Shown: piece after piece, positions 16,243-25,676 of the stretch
Layout: every line of letters begins with the position of its first letter
Numbering within the stretch: the stretch's first letter is position 1
Assembly: GCA_023405135.1 (NCBI GenBank)
Contig: JAEXYZ010000066.1
Coordinates: forward strand, 1-64,000
Direction of reading: 5' to 3'
DNA from: Bacillota bacterium
GTDB lineage: Bacteria > Bacillota > Bacilli > Bacillales_A > Planococcaceae
Length of the DNA: 64,000 nucleotides
Notes under the pieces: model-generated
Databases searched by the model: none
What the model was told of the DNA's origin: nothing
What the model saw: the letters and a program-made list of their open reading frames with translations, nothing else
Translations under genes and position numbers: made by a program

Positions 16243-17022
16243 ATGAATTTATTAGAAAAAACACGTAAGATCAATTCAATGTTGCAAGCGTCAGCAGGGA
16301 AACCGGTTAACTTTAAAGAGATGGCAGAAACTCTTGGTGATATTATAGATAGTAATGTGTTTATCGTTAGTCGTAAGGGTAAACTTTTGGGGATTTCAAT
16401 TCATCAACTAATCGAAAATGAGCGCATGAAAAAAATGCTTGAAGCTCGTCAATTTCCAGAAGACTATACACAACATTTATTTGAAATCACTGAAACTTCA
16501 CCAAATATTGATATTGACAGCGAACATACAGTGTTCCCAATTGAAAATCGCGATCTATTCAAAAATGGTTTAACAACAATTGTTCCAATCATTGGTGGTG
16601 GAGAAAGATTAGGTACTCTAATTCTTGGTCGCTTATCAGAGCGCTTTGAAGACGATGATTTAATTTTAGCTGAATATGGTGCAACAGTTGTTGGTATGGA
16701 AATCCTACGTGAAAAATCAGAAGAAATCGAAGAAGAGGCACGTAGTAAAGCGGTTGTACAAATGGCAATCAATTCTTTATCGTATAGTGAATTAGAAGCA
16801 ATTGAACATATATTTGAAGAACTTGATGGAAATGAAGGTCTACTAGTAGCATCTAAAATTGCTGACCGTGTTGGCATTACGCGATCTGTAATTGTAAATG
16901 CATTACGTAAATTAGAGTCTGCTGGTGTTATTGAATCTCGTTCTTTAGGAATGAAAGGTACTTATATTAAAGTATTAAATGATAAGTTTTTAACAGCATT
17001 AGCTGAAATCAAAATGAAATAA
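16243..17022 (+). CDS. codY: GTP- and branched-chain amino acid-sensing repressor CodY
   Basis: 259 aa, the exact family size. CodY binds DNA when isoleucine, leucine or valine and GTP are abundant and represses starvation genes, including motility genes in B. subtilis. The N-terminal GAF-type effector domain (about 1-155) is followed by a linker helix and a winged helix-turn-helix (LLVASKIADRVGITRSVIVN, RSLGMKGTYIKVLN). TAGGAGG precedes ATG 16243. A ten-base direct repeat AAACCTTTAG (16185-16194 and 16219-16228) lies upstream, the second copy merging with the ribosome site. It is last in the xerC-hslVU-codY cluster. Confidence 0.98.
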   Translation: MNLLEKTRKINSMLQASAGKPVNFKEMAETLGDIIDSNVFIVSRKGKLLGISIHQLIENERMKKMLEARQFPEDYTQHLFEITETSPNIDIDSEHTVFPIENRDLFKNGLTTIVPIIGGGERLGTLILGRLSERFEDDDLILAEYGATVVGMEILREKSEEIEEEARSKAVVQMAINSLSYSELEAIEHIFEELDGNEGLLVASKIADRVGITRSVIVNALRKLESAGVIESRSLGMKGTYIKVLNDKFLTALAEIKMK

Positions 17023-17026
17023 TTGT

Positions 17027-17063
17027 AATAGGTTTCATCTTTATTGATGAGACCTATTTTTTT
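17027..17063 (+). terminator. intrinsic terminator after codY
   Basis: AATAGGTTTCATC (17027-17039) pairs with GATGAGACCTATT (17046-17058), one T-G pair, followed by five or more Ts. It separates codY from the fla/che operon. Confidence 0.92.
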
Positions 17064-17335
17064 GTTTTGAATTTTCTGCATCATTTTTAGATCTTTGTAC
17101 CTATAACTTTGTTACGTACAAGTATTATTTGTTCAAAAAGGATATCATTGTGACGAATTCAGTATATTATATGCAAATTGTGAAACGTGCGATTTGAATT
17201 TGAAGAAAAATTAGTGCGTATAGCCTACTAAAAATAGACAAAATCAGATAGACACTAAGTCGTAACATACTTTAAAATTAAGTTATTGATTTGAAATATA
17301 CTGTAAAGTAAATTTAATAAATTGAGGTGAATGGT
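17064..17335 (+). promoter_or_regulatory. fla/che operon control region
   Basis: This gene-free AT-rich stretch must hold the main flagellar operon promoter. I could not choose one convincing sigma-A promoter. AATTTTCTG at 17070-17078 matches the left part of the CodY box but the right half fits poorly (about four mismatches of 15). CTAAA at 17228-17232 followed by CAGATA at 17245 recalls a sigma-D promoter, but the spacing is too short. An inverted repeat TTGTAC/GTACAA lies at 17095-17120. Confidence 0.45.
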
Positions 17336-17728
17336 TTGAACTTATTTGGTGGAACTATAAGTAGCCTAGAGAATGGACTTAATTATGCTTCATTAAAAAA
17401 TAAAACAATTGCTCAAAATATAGCAAATGTCGACACACCAAATTATAAAGCGAAGGATGTTAGTTTTAAACAAATGCTATCAGATGCGCGAAATTCGACA
17501 ATTGAAGCTAATCGAACGGACGCTAGACATTTTGATTTTAAAATTCAACAATCGACACCTGGCGTTTTTAGCTATGAAAATTACAAATATCGTAGTAATG
17601 GAAATGGTGTGGACATGGATGCTGAACAAGCGAGTTTAGCAGAAAATACTATTTACTATAATGCTTTAGTTGATCGTATTTCCGGCAAGTTTAACACGTT
17701 AAATACAGTCATTAAAGGAGGTAAATAA
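17336..17728 (+). CDS. flgB: flagellar basal-body rod protein FlgB
   Basis: 130 aa. FlgB is a proximal rod component. The N-terminus MNLFGGTISSLENGLNYASL and the rod-family signature IAQNIANVDTPNYKAKDV are clear; the C-terminal AENTIYYNALVDRISGKFNTL helix completes the coiled-coil typical of axial proteins. I choose TTG 17336, with TTGAGGTG a few bases upstream; GTG 17327 would add three residues but overlaps that site. It is the first gene of the fla/che operon, with flgC two bases downstream. Confidence 0.94.
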   Translation: MNLFGGTISSLENGLNYASLKNKTIAQNIANVDTPNYKAKDVSFKQMLSDARNSTIEANRTDARHFDFKIQQSTPGVFSYENYKYRSNGNGVDMDAEQASLAENTIYYNALVDRISGKFNTLNTVIKGGK

Positions 17729-17730
17729 AG

Positions 17731-18186
17731 ATGTCTATATTTTCTAGTATGAATTCGACAGCATCTGCACTAACTGCGCAACGTCTAAGAATGGATGTAA
17801 TATCTTCAAATATAGCGAATGTTGATACAACGCGTGGAAAACAAGTAAATGGTGTTTGGGAGCCCTATAGAAGAAAGTCAGTAACATTAGCTGAAAATCA
17901 AGGACAATTTTCTAATTTTTTAAATGCTGCTATTGGAAAAAATGAACATGCAGGAAATGGTGTTAAAGTAACTGCAATAAATGAAGATAATGAAACGCCA
18001 TTTAAATTAGTTTATAACCCAACGCACCCTGATGCGAACGAAGAGGGATATGTTGAAATGCCCAATGTTGACTTATTAACAGAAATGGTTGATTTAATAT
18101 CAGCGACTCGATCTTATGAAGCAAACGTTACAGTGTTTAATGCAAGTAAGTCGATGTTAACAAAAGCGCTAGAAATAGGAAAATAA
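17731..18186 (+). CDS. flgC: flagellar basal-body rod protein FlgC
   Basis: 151 aa. FlgC is another proximal rod protein. The signature LRMDVISSNIANVDTTRG lies near the N-terminus and the axial C-terminal motif EMVDLISATRSYEANVTVFN near the end. AAAGGAGGT within the end of flgB serves as its ribosome site, spaced well from ATG 17731. Its length is slightly over the usual 138-150, with a short insertion around GVWEPYRRKSVTLAE. Confidence 0.96.
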   Translation: MSIFSSMNSTASALTAQRLRMDVISSNIANVDTTRGKQVNGVWEPYRRKSVTLAENQGQFSNFLNAAIGKNEHAGNGVKVTAINEDNETPFKLVYNPTHPDANEEGYVEMPNVDLLTEMVDLISATRSYEANVTVFNASKSMLTKALEIGK

Positions 18187-18207
18187 AAGTAGAAAGGATG
18201 AATCAAC

Positions 18208-18513
18208 TTGGCGATAAATTCAGTATCATTGATGATGCCAACTCAATCAACAACTGAAACAAAACTAACTCCGAGCACGCCTTTTGAGGCCCAACAGTCT
18301 TTCGCAAATACATTAAAAGATGCAATCAAATCAGTAAATGACCAACAGATTACATCGGATAAATTAACGCAAAGATTAATTAATGGAGAAGATGTTGATT
18401 TACATGAAGTAATGATTGCTTCGCAGAAAGCAAGCATTACGTTAAATGCAACGATTGAAGTACGAAATAAGGCGATAGAAGCTTACCAAGAAATTATGCG
18501 AATGTCTGTTTAA
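18208..18513 (+). CDS. fliE: flagellar hook-basal body complex protein FliE
   Basis: 101 aa. FliE links the MS ring to the rod. The C-terminal half FANTLKDAIKSVNDQQITSD and NGEDVDLHEVMIASQKASITL with IEVRNKAIEAYQEIMRMSV is diagnostic. The start is TTG 18208, behind GAAAGGATG. The first 35 residues are Thr/Ser-rich and variable, as usual. Confidence 0.94.
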   Translation: MAINSVSLMMPTQSTTETKLTPSTPFEAQQSFANTLKDAIKSVNDQQITSDKLTQRLINGEDVDLHEVMIASQKASITLNATIEVRNKAIEAYQEIMRMSV

Positions 18514-18577
18514 TATATTTTTTTACAATAAACGACGATAAATTGTTGGTGTATTCACTATAATCGGAGGACACACA

Positions 18578-20173
18578 ATGAATGAACGATTGACAAAAGT
18601 GAAATCTGACTCCTCTAGATTTTGGAAGAGTCGAACGAAAAATCAAAAGGGTGCGATAATAGGAACGTTAATTGGTGTTATCGCATTAGCGAGTATAATT
18701 ACATATTTTTCAACAAGAACAACTATGGTGCCGCTTTTTACTGAATTATCTACTACCGAAGCTGGTGAAATTGCAGAAGTATTAAGTGCACAAGGTATTA
18801 CATATGAAATCGCCCCAGGGGGTACAAATATTTTAGTTCCAGAGGATCAAGTGGATACATTAAAAGTATCACTTGCATCCCAAGGTTATCCAAAATCTGG
18901 TGAAATAAATAATTCATTTTTCACTTCTAACGCAGGGTTTGGGATGACGGACAATGAATTTAACGTCATTAAACTTGCTGCTACTCAAACAGAGTTAGCA
19001 AATTTAATTAAAACAATTGATGGTGTAAAAGATGCCAATGTTATGATTACGATGCCTGAACAAGGTGTTTTTTTAAATGATGCCAATCAACAAGCAAGTG
19101 CATCTATCGTATTAGATACAGAACCAGGACATCAATTTAGCGATCAACAAATTGAAACATTATACAATTTAGTATCAAAAAGTATTCCAAATTTAAGTAC
19201 AGAAAATATTGTGATTACTAATCAGTATTCAGAGTATTTCGATTTAGAATCTGCATCTAATGGCTCTAACTCGACTGATTCTATTGAAGGTCAAATGCAA
19301 GTGAAGAAAACAATAGAACGTGATCTTCAACGCCAAGTTCAACAAATGTTAGGAACGTTGATGGGGAATGATAAAGTAGTTGTCTCTGTAACGACAGATA
19401 TCGATTTTAAACAAGAAAATCGTCAAGAAAATCTTGTAGAACCTGTTGATGAAGAAAATATGGAAGGCATTGAAATTAGTGCTCAACGTATTACGGAAAC
19501 ATACACAGGAGCAGGAAATGCTGCAGTCGGAACACCGGAAGCTGAAACAGGTGCTGATAATTTTATAAATTATCAAGGTGGTGCTAACGGCAATGGCGAC
19601 TACGAACGTGTAGAAGAAACTATTAATAATGATGTCAATCGAATTACAAGGGATATTCAAGAAAGTCCATATAAAATTCGAGATATTGGGATTCAAGTTA
19701 TGCTTGAACCTCCAGTTCCAGACGATGCGGCATCTTTACCAGAAGGAGTTAGGACGGATGTTGAACAAATTTTATCAACGATTGTTCGAACTACTATTGA
19801 TAAAGAGGCGGCAGGTCAACTTACTGATGAACAAGTGAATGAAAAAATAGTTGTATCTGTACAACCATTCTATGGGAATGATGCTGCAACAGCAGAAGAA
19901 ACACCAACAATTCCTTGGTGGATTTGGGTAATTGGTGGAATTTTACTCGCTGTTATTTTACTTCTTGTATTCTTTATCATCCGTTCGAGAAGACAAAAAG
20001 AAAAAGAAGAAGAGTTAAATATTATCGATCAACAGGAAGAATTATTAGTTGATGATATTAACAATGAAAAAGAGACAGAAGGTACAGTGCGACGTAAACA
20101 ACTTGAAAAAATGGCAAGAGAAAAACCAGAAGACTTTGCAAAATTATTGCGAAGCTGGATTACTGAAGATTAA
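18578..20173 (+). CDS. fliF: flagellar MS-ring protein FliF
   Basis: 531 aa, close to B. subtilis FliF. It forms the MS ring in the cytoplasmic membrane. The N-terminal transmembrane segment (GAIIGTLIGVIALASIITYF) is followed by the ring-building domains with PLFTELSTTEAGEIAEVL, and a second membrane segment (WWIWVIGGILLAVILLLVFF) near the C-terminus leads to the cytoplasmic tail FAKLLRSWITED that binds FliG. ATG 18578 has TCGGAGG upstream. fliG follows after 14 bases. Confidence 0.97.
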   Translation: MNERLTKVKSDSSRFWKSRTKNQKGAIIGTLIGVIALASIITYFSTRTTMVPLFTELSTTEAGEIAEVLSAQGITYEIAPGGTNILVPEDQVDTLKVSLASQGYPKSGEINNSFFTSNAGFGMTDNEFNVIKLAATQTELANLIKTIDGVKDANVMITMPEQGVFLNDANQQASASIVLDTEPGHQFSDQQIETLYNLVSKSIPNLSTENIVITNQYSEYFDLESASNGSNSTDSIEGQMQVKKTIERDLQRQVQQMLGTLMGNDKVVVSVTTDIDFKQENRQENLVEPVDEENMEGIEISAQRITETYTGAGNAAVGTPEAETGADNFINYQGGANGNGDYERVEETINNDVNRITRDIQESPYKIRDIGIQVMLEPPVPDDAASLPEGVRTDVEQILSTIVRTTIDKEAAGQLTDEQVNEKIVVSVQPFYGNDAATAEETPTIPWWIWVIGGILLAVILLLVFFIIRSRRQKEKEEELNIIDQQEELLVDDINNEKETEGTVRRKQLEKMAREKPEDFAKLLRSWITED

Positions 20174-20187
20174 TAGGAGGGCGGACT

Positions 20188-21201
20188 GTGTCCAAGAAAG
20201 ATAAAGAGTTAACAGGGAAACAAAAGGCTGCTTTACTGTTGATATCTCTAGGACCTGAAGTTTCTGCTTCTGTTTATAAACATTTAAATGAAGAAGAAAT
20301 TGAACGTCTTACGTTGGAAATTTCAAGTGTGAAAAAAGTTGAACCGGGTATTAAAGAAGATATTATTGAGGAATTTCATAATATCGCATTAGCGCAAGAT
20401 TACATTTCTCAAGGAGGAATTGGCTACGCAAAAACAGTGTTGGAAAAGGCACTAGGTCAAGATCAGGCACAAGCGATTATTAATCGACTTACCTCTTCAT
20501 TACAAGTTAGACCTTTTGATTTTGCTAGAAAAGCTGATCCTGCTCAAATTTTTAACTTTATACAAAATGAACATCCACAAACTATTGCGCTTATTTTGTC
20601 ATATTTAGATCCTGGACAAGCTGGGGTTATTTTATCGTCCCTTCCACAAGAGGTTCAGGCAGATATTGCAAAGCGTATAGCGGTAATGGATTCAACTTCA
20701 CCTGAGGTAATTAGTGAAATTGAATCTGTATTAGAAAGAAAATTATCTTCTACAGTAACACAAGATTACACTGAAACTGGTGGAGTTGACGCAGTTGTAG
20801 AAGTATTAAACGGTGTAGATCGTCAAACGGAAAAAACAATACTTGATGCACTCGAAATTCAAGATCCAGAGCTTGCAGAAGAAATTAAAAAGCGCATGTT
20901 TGTATTCGAAGATATTGTTACGTTGGACAACCGTTCTATCCAACGTGTTATTCGAGATTGTGAAAATGAAGATTTATTACTTTCAATGAAGGTAAGTAGT
21001 GAGGAAGTAAAAGATATTATTTTCCGCAATATGTCACAACGTATGGCTGAATCATTTAAAGAAGAAATGGAAATTATGGGGCCTGTTCGTCTTCGAGATG
21101 TAGAGGAGGCTCAATCAAGAATTGTAGCAGTTATTCGTCGTCTAGAAGATGCAGGAGAGATTATCATTGCACGTGGTGGAGGAGATGACGTCATTGTCTA
21201 G
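20188..21201 (+). CDS. fliG: flagellar motor switch protein FliG
   Basis: 337 aa. FliG is the rotor protein that contacts the stators and sets rotation direction. N-terminal KQKAALLLISLGPEVSASVYKHL, the middle EHPQTIALILSYLDPGQAG, and the C-terminal charged-ridge domain MFVFEDIVTLDNRSIQRVIR are all present. The start codon is GTG 20188 with AGGAGG upstream. Its 3' end contains the ribosome site and start of fliH, so the two genes overlap by eight bases. Confidence 0.97.
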   Translation: MSKKDKELTGKQKAALLLISLGPEVSASVYKHLNEEEIERLTLEISSVKKVEPGIKEDIIEEFHNIALAQDYISQGGIGYAKTVLEKALGQDQAQAIINRLTSSLQVRPFDFARKADPAQIFNFIQNEHPQTIALILSYLDPGQAGVILSSLPQEVQADIAKRIAVMDSTSPEVISEIESVLERKLSSTVTQDYTETGGVDAVVEVLNGVDRQTEKTILDALEIQDPELAEEIKKRMFVFEDIVTLDNRSIQRVIRDCENEDLLLSMKVSSEEVKDIIFRNMSQRMAESFKEEMEIMGPVRLRDVEEAQSRIVAVIRRLEDAGEIIIARGGGDDVIV

Positions 21202-21982
21202 AATCATCCGTTCAGCTAACGCAATGCCGAAAGAAGAAAAAAAAGTCGAAATTCAACTACGTAACTTGTTTATAGAAAACTTTGATGAAGACGATTTGGA
21301 GCTAAAGCAAGAATCAAAACTTACTGAAGCTGAAGTTACAGCAATGCGTGATCAATATCTTGCGGATGCGCAACGTCAAATCGATTTACAAAGACAAGAA
21401 TTTGAAAACTATCGTCATAAACAGCTTGAGGCAATTGAACAGTTAAAACAGATGTGGGAAGAAGAAAAACTTATTCTAGAGCAGCAGGCGTATGACCAAG
21501 GTTTTCAGCAAGGTTATGAAGAGGGAATAAATAAAGCAAATGCAGATATGGCCGAAGCGTTGAAAGTGGCAAATGAAACAATTGAAAATGCTCGATTAAA
21601 TGCACAAAAATATTTAGAAGATCAAGAACAAGTAATCTTAGATATAGCATTAACATCAGCAGAACGAATCATCGGTAAGTCACTGGAGCTTGATGAACAA
21701 TTATATGTTTCAATTATTAAACGTGGTTTAAAAGAAGCACGGGAAATGAAGGAAATTAAAATTTATGTTTCACCACGTTATCATCAGATTGTTTCTAATA
21801 ATCGTGATGAATTAGCGGAAATGTTTCCAACAGACATACCATTGCTGATATTTGTAAATGAAGATTTAAACGATACTGAAAGCTATATTGAAACGAACCA
21901 TGGCCGAATTGTTGTATCAATCGATGAACAATTAAATGAACTTAGATACAAACTTAATGAAATTTTAAGTAGTAAGGACTGA
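21194..21982 (+). CDS. fliH: flagellar assembly protein FliH
   Basis: 262 aa. FliH is the stalk-like regulator of the FliI export ATPase. After an N-terminal LSRIIRSANAMPKEEKK segment there is a long charged Gln/Glu-rich coiled coil containing YDQGFQQGYEEGINKANADM, then the C-terminal V-ATPase E-like domain (LDIALTSAERIIGKSL, VYVSPRYHQIV-like strands). I choose TTG 21194, nine bases after TGGAGGAG; ATG 21185 gives three more residues but is too close to that site. It overlaps the end of fliG. Confidence 0.88.
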   Translation: MSRIIRSANAMPKEEKKVEIQLRNLFIENFDEDDLELKQESKLTEAEVTAMRDQYLADAQRQIDLQRQEFENYRHKQLEAIEQLKQMWEEEKLILEQQAYDQGFQQGYEEGINKANADMAEALKVANETIENARLNAQKYLEDQEQVILDIALTSAERIIGKSLELDEQLYVSIIKRGLKEAREMKEIKIYVSPRYHQIVSNNRDELAEMFPTDIPLLIFVNEDLNDTESYIETNHGRIVVSIDEQLNELRYKLNEILSSKD

Positions 21983-21986
21983 TAAC

Positions 21987-23312
21987 ATGAAAGCGGCTCA
22001 ATTAATGGAGAAAATCCCTAATATTAATACACTTAAAAAATTTGGAAAAGTAAATCGTGTAGTTGGATTAATGATTGAGTCTCAAGGACCTGAAAGTTCA
22101 ATTGGTGATGTTTGCAAAATTCATGTGAACTCACCGAAAAATGGCCATCAGATTATATTAGCGGAAGTCGTTGGTTTTAATAATGAATACGTTGTTCTTA
22201 TGCCCTATACATCTGTTCGTGAAATTTCAATTGGATGCTTAGTTGAAGGTACTGGAAAGCCACTAGAAGTTAAAGTAGGGCCAGAGCTCATCGGGAAAGT
22301 TTTAGATTCAATGGGCAATCCATTCGATGGTTCTTCCCTTCCGAAAGGGCTTGTAACTGTTCAAACAGATAAAGAGCCTCCGAATCCGTTAAAACGTCCA
22401 CCAATTAATGAACAACTTGAAGTTGGAGTAAAAGCAATTGATGGTATGTTAACAGTTGGTAGTGGGCAACGTGTTGGGATATTTGCAGGTTCAGGTGTAG
22501 GGAAAAGTACATTGCTTGGTATGATTGCCCGTAATACACAAGCAGATTTAAATGTCATTGCTTTAATTGGTGAACGTGGTCGTGAAGTACGAGAGTTTAT
22601 TGAACGAGATTTAGGTGAAGAAGGGTTAAGTCGCTCCATTGTAGTTGCTGCAACAGGTGATCAACCGGCACTCATGCGGATTAAAGGAGCTTTTACAGCA
22701 ACAGCGATTGCTGAGTATTTTAGAGATCGAGGATTGAATGTCATGTTAATGATGGATTCTGTCACTCGTGTTGCAATGGCACAGCGGGAAATAGGGCTTG
22801 CCACTGGCGAACCACCTGCTCAAAAAGGGTATACGCCATCCGTTTTCTCGATATTACCAAAATTATTGGAGCGTACTGGAACGAACATGAAAGGAACGAT
22901 TACAGCTTTTTATACAGTTTTAGTAGACGGTGATGATATGAATGAACCGATTGCGGATACTGTACGTGGGATATTAGATGGTCATATTGTATTAGATCGT
23001 ACTTTAGCAAACAAAGGGCAATATCCTGCAATAAATGTTCTTAAAAGTGTTAGTCGTTTGATGAATCATATTTCAAGTCCAGAACATGTAAAGGCTGCTG
23101 AAAGGCTAAGAGAGCTTTACTATACTTATTCAAAATCTGAGGATTTAATAAATATCGGAGCTTATAAAAGAGGAACGTCGAAAGAAATTGATGATGCGAT
23201 TCATTATGAACCGCTAATTACCTCATTTTTAAAGCAGGGATACAAGGACAAAGTAACATTGCAAGATACAGTTAATGAGCTTGTCGCATTATCAAATGGT
23301 GGTGGTAAATAA
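21987..23312 (+). CDS. fliI: flagellum-specific ATP synthase FliI
   Basis: 441 aa. FliI is the hexameric ATPase of the flagellar type III export apparatus. The F1-beta-like core shows Walker A FAGSGVGKSTLLGM, ALIGERGREVREFIERDLG, Walker B region LNVMLMMDSVTRVAMAQREI and GYTPSVFSILPKLLERTG. ATG 21987 follows AAGGACTGATAAC four bases after fliH. The stop overlaps the fliJ start (TAATG). Confidence 0.97.
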   Translation: MKAAQLMEKIPNINTLKKFGKVNRVVGLMIESQGPESSIGDVCKIHVNSPKNGHQIILAEVVGFNNEYVVLMPYTSVREISIGCLVEGTGKPLEVKVGPELIGKVLDSMGNPFDGSSLPKGLVTVQTDKEPPNPLKRPPINEQLEVGVKAIDGMLTVGSGQRVGIFAGSGVGKSTLLGMIARNTQADLNVIALIGERGREVREFIERDLGEEGLSRSIVVAATGDQPALMRIKGAFTATAIAEYFRDRGLNVMLMMDSVTRVAMAQREIGLATGEPPAQKGYTPSVFSILPKLLERTGTNMKGTITAFYTVLVDGDDMNEPIADTVRGILDGHIVLDRTLANKGQYPAINVLKSVSRLMNHISSPEHVKAAERLRELYYTYSKSEDLINIGAYKRGTSKEIDDAIHYEPLITSFLKQGYKDKVTLQDTVNELVALSNGGGK

Positions 23313-23761
23313 TGCTTCAATATACATATCGATTTGAAAAAGTATTAACAATTCGCGAGCAAGAAAAGCAACAAACTGAAATTGCTTATAAAGAATCTGT
23401 ACGTTCTTTCGAAGAAATAGCTACGAAATTATATGAATTTTTGAAGAAAAAAGAAGATTTGATTTCATATCAAAATGATCGATTATCAACTGGTGCAACC
23501 ATTGATGAGATTCATCATTTTACGACGTTTATTGATAGCTTAGAGCATACGATTGCAGATTTGCAGAAAAAGGTTATGCAAGCACGTGCAAAAATGAATT
23601 GGCATGAACAAAAATTATTAGAAAAAAACTTGGAAGTACGTAAGTTTGAGAAGATGCGCGAAAAGGATTTTGAATCCTTTAAAGAGCAGCAAGATCGTTT
23701 AGAAATGTTGCAGCTAGATGAACTCGCATCGCTTATGTATTACAAGAAGGAAATCAGGTGA
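23312..23761 (+). CDS. fliJ: flagellar export chaperone-escort protein FliJ
   Basis: 149 aa, almost entirely charged alpha-helical coiled coil, as expected of FliJ, which binds the FliI ring centre and FlhA. YRFEKVLTIREQEKQQTEIAY at the N-terminus fits the family; the rest is low in sequence conservation, so the call rests on size, coiled coil and position directly after fliI (start overlapping its stop). Confidence 0.9.
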   Translation: MLQYTYRFEKVLTIREQEKQQTEIAYKESVRSFEEIATKLYEFLKKKEDLISYQNDRLSTGATIDEIHHFTTFIDSLEHTIADLQKKVMQARAKMNWHEQKLLEKNLEVRKFEKMREKDFESFKEQQDRLEMLQLDELASLMYYKKEIR

Positions 23762-23767
23762 TTTTCA

Positions 23768-24367
23768 TTGGCTAAAGGGAAAGTTGAAAAGGCAAATAAT
23801 GTTGAGCAAATAGTCGAAGCGGAAGAGGAAAAATCACCAGGTTTATTTCAAAAACTATTTTACTTGGTGTTAATTCCGCTACTATTTGTAATCGCAGTTT
23901 TATTAGTAATCGCTACATTCACAGACTTTAATGTTTTTGAAAAAGCTTCTGAATTAACAGGACTTTCATCTGAAAAACCTGTTGAAGAAACGTCGGAAAA
24001 TTTTGATAAAAAAATTGTAGAGCTAGAGGCACAATTAAAAGAGAAAGAGGCTGAAATTGCCCAACTCCAATCTAAATTAGATAGTGCATTAGCTGAAAAT
24101 GAAAATAATAAAGCGATTCAAGAACAATTGCAAAGTAAAATAGAAAGTTTACAGCAAAACCAAAGTGAAGTGAAAAAAGAGTTTGATAATATTTTGTCGA
24201 CATTTGATAAAATGTCTGCAAAAAGTGCCGCCCCTATCATTACGGAAATGAGCGAAGAAGAAGCTTTAAAAATTTTATCGAATATGAAACCTGAAAAGTT
24301 GTCTGAAATTTTTTCTAAAATGGATCCGGCTGAGGCAGCAAAATATTCTGAACTTCTATCTCAATAA
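23768..24367 (+). CDS. ylxF: MotE-like flagellar protein (YlxF)
   Basis: 199 aa. An N-terminal transmembrane helix (about 29-52) is followed by an extracellular or periplasm-facing coiled coil (about 75-145, LEAQLKEKEAEIAQLQSKL) and a C-terminal MgtE-N-like helical repeat (SEEEALKILSNMKPEKLSEI, MDPAEAAKYSELLSQ). This architecture and the position between fliJ and fliK match B. subtilis YlxF and the MotE chaperone family, which in other bacteria supports stator assembly. The start is TTG 23768, with AGGTGA overlapping the end of fliJ. Function in Bacillales is not settled. Confidence 0.82.
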   Translation: MAKGKVEKANNVEQIVEAEEEKSPGLFQKLFYLVLIPLLFVIAVLLVIATFTDFNVFEKASELTGLSSEKPVEETSENFDKKIVELEAQLKEKEAEIAQLQSKLDSALAENENNKAIQEQLQSKIESLQQNQSEVKKEFDNILSTFDKMSAKSAAPIITEMSEEEALKILSNMKPEKLSEIFSKMDPAEAAKYSELLSQ

Positions 24368-24395
24368 ATTTTAATTTTTGAAAGGAGGTGAAAAA

Positions 24396-25673
24396 ATGAA
24401 TATCGGTGTTATGCAATTTGCAAATTTAACTCTTGGGAAAACGACAAATACAATGTCTACAAAACAAGCTGTTAAATCGACATCTGATTCTATTTCAAAA
24501 GTTAGTAATTTTGGTGATGTGTTTAATAAAGTTATATCTTCTTCTACAAAAACTTCTAACACGGAATCAACAGCTTCAAATGAATCAGTTGATTTGGAAA
24601 AATTAGCCGAAGTTTTAAATGCAGAGTCAATTGAAGAAGTATTTGATTTACTAGGAATTTCACATGACGAAGGCTTATTAATGATTGAAAGTGGCGAAGG
24701 ACAGCTAGTAGCGATTGATGAATTAATGAATTTAGAAGATTTACTATCAGTGCTAAATATGGATCAAAATCAATTGTTGGAAACTGTTCACCAGCTCCTT
24801 GAAGACAGCGAAGTAGAAATAAATAATGTTTGGGACCTTATTAAAGTAGTAACTGCACAATCATCAACATTTATTTCTCAAATAACAGCTGCACTTCAAG
24901 GTGAGCATAATGTTACACCAAAGGAAGCTGAGCAAGTATTACAATTTTTAAAGGTTGTACAGTCAACAGGTAAGGTTTCTGATTTATTGAACGACCAAGA
25001 AGTTAAACTATCTCAACTGAAAGAATTGTTACAGGTTATTTCAAAAGAAGTGGAAGTAAGTAAGCAAACAATAACTGACAATTCATCAACAAAAGTTTCT
25101 CTTCAAGGGTTCCAACAAGTAGTTGAGCAGACCGTCAAAAAGACTGAGACAAATGAGGCATCTCCAACATTAGGCTCTACTAGTAACATAACGACAACTA
25201 CTACAACAAAAACGGTAACTATTACTTTACCAGCTGAAAAATCAGCACAGTCTGATGCATTGACAAAAGAAATTCAAAACTTATTAAATCGTAGTCAATT
25301 GTCAAATACACAAGGTTCAATGAAATTACTGGTGAAGCTTTATCCTGAAAATCTTGGATCAATTCGAATTGAGCTAATGCAACATGAAGGTGTGTTAACA
25401 GCTCGATTACTAGCATCAACGTCTTTAGGTAAAGAAATGTTAGATGGCCAACTTCAACAATTAAAAACAGCTTTTGCACAACAAAATATCCAAATGGATA
25501 AAATTGAAGTAATGCAAACGTTACAAGAAACTGACCGTAATATGCGTGATCAAAATTTATTTAGCAATTTTAATCAACAACAAACAGAGCAAGATGATGA
25601 AGATGAACAAGATCAATCTGAAAACGAAGAGAAAATGTCGTTTAGCGAATATTTAATTAATGAGGGGGTGTAA
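24396..25673 (+). CDS. fliK: flagellar hook-length control protein FliK
   Basis: 425 aa. FliK is the secreted ruler that measures hook length and triggers the FlhB specificity switch. The N-terminal two thirds are Ser/Thr/Gln-rich and variable; the C-terminal hook domain is recognisable as GSMKLLVKLYPENLGSIRIE and LTARLLASTSLGKEMLDGQL with the QLKTAFAQQNIQMDKIEV helix. The tail is strongly acidic (EQDDEDEQDQSENEE). ATG 24396 follows AAAGGAGGTG at the right distance; the frame's upstream TTG at 24378 precedes that site and is rejected. Confidence 0.94.
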   Translation: MNIGVMQFANLTLGKTTNTMSTKQAVKSTSDSISKVSNFGDVFNKVISSSTKTSNTESTASNESVDLEKLAEVLNAESIEEVFDLLGISHDEGLLMIESGEGQLVAIDELMNLEDLLSVLNMDQNQLLETVHQLLEDSEVEINNVWDLIKVVTAQSSTFISQITAALQGEHNVTPKEAEQVLQFLKVVQSTGKVSDLLNDQEVKLSQLKELLQVISKEVEVSKQTITDNSSTKVSLQGFQQVVEQTVKKTETNEASPTLGSTSNITTTTTTKTVTITLPAEKSAQSDALTKEIQNLLNRSQLSNTQGSMKLLVKLYPENLGSIRIELMQHEGVLTARLLASTSLGKEMLDGQLQQLKTAFAQQNIQMDKIEVMQTLQETDRNMRDQNLFSNFNQQQTEQDDEDEQDQSENEEKMSFSEYLINEGV

Positions 25674-25676
25674 AGT

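Noticed and set aside
17228..17250. Sigma-D type promoter CTAAA...CAGATA before flgB
   Set aside because: The spacing between the two boxes is about three to four bases too short and the -10 lacks the second C.
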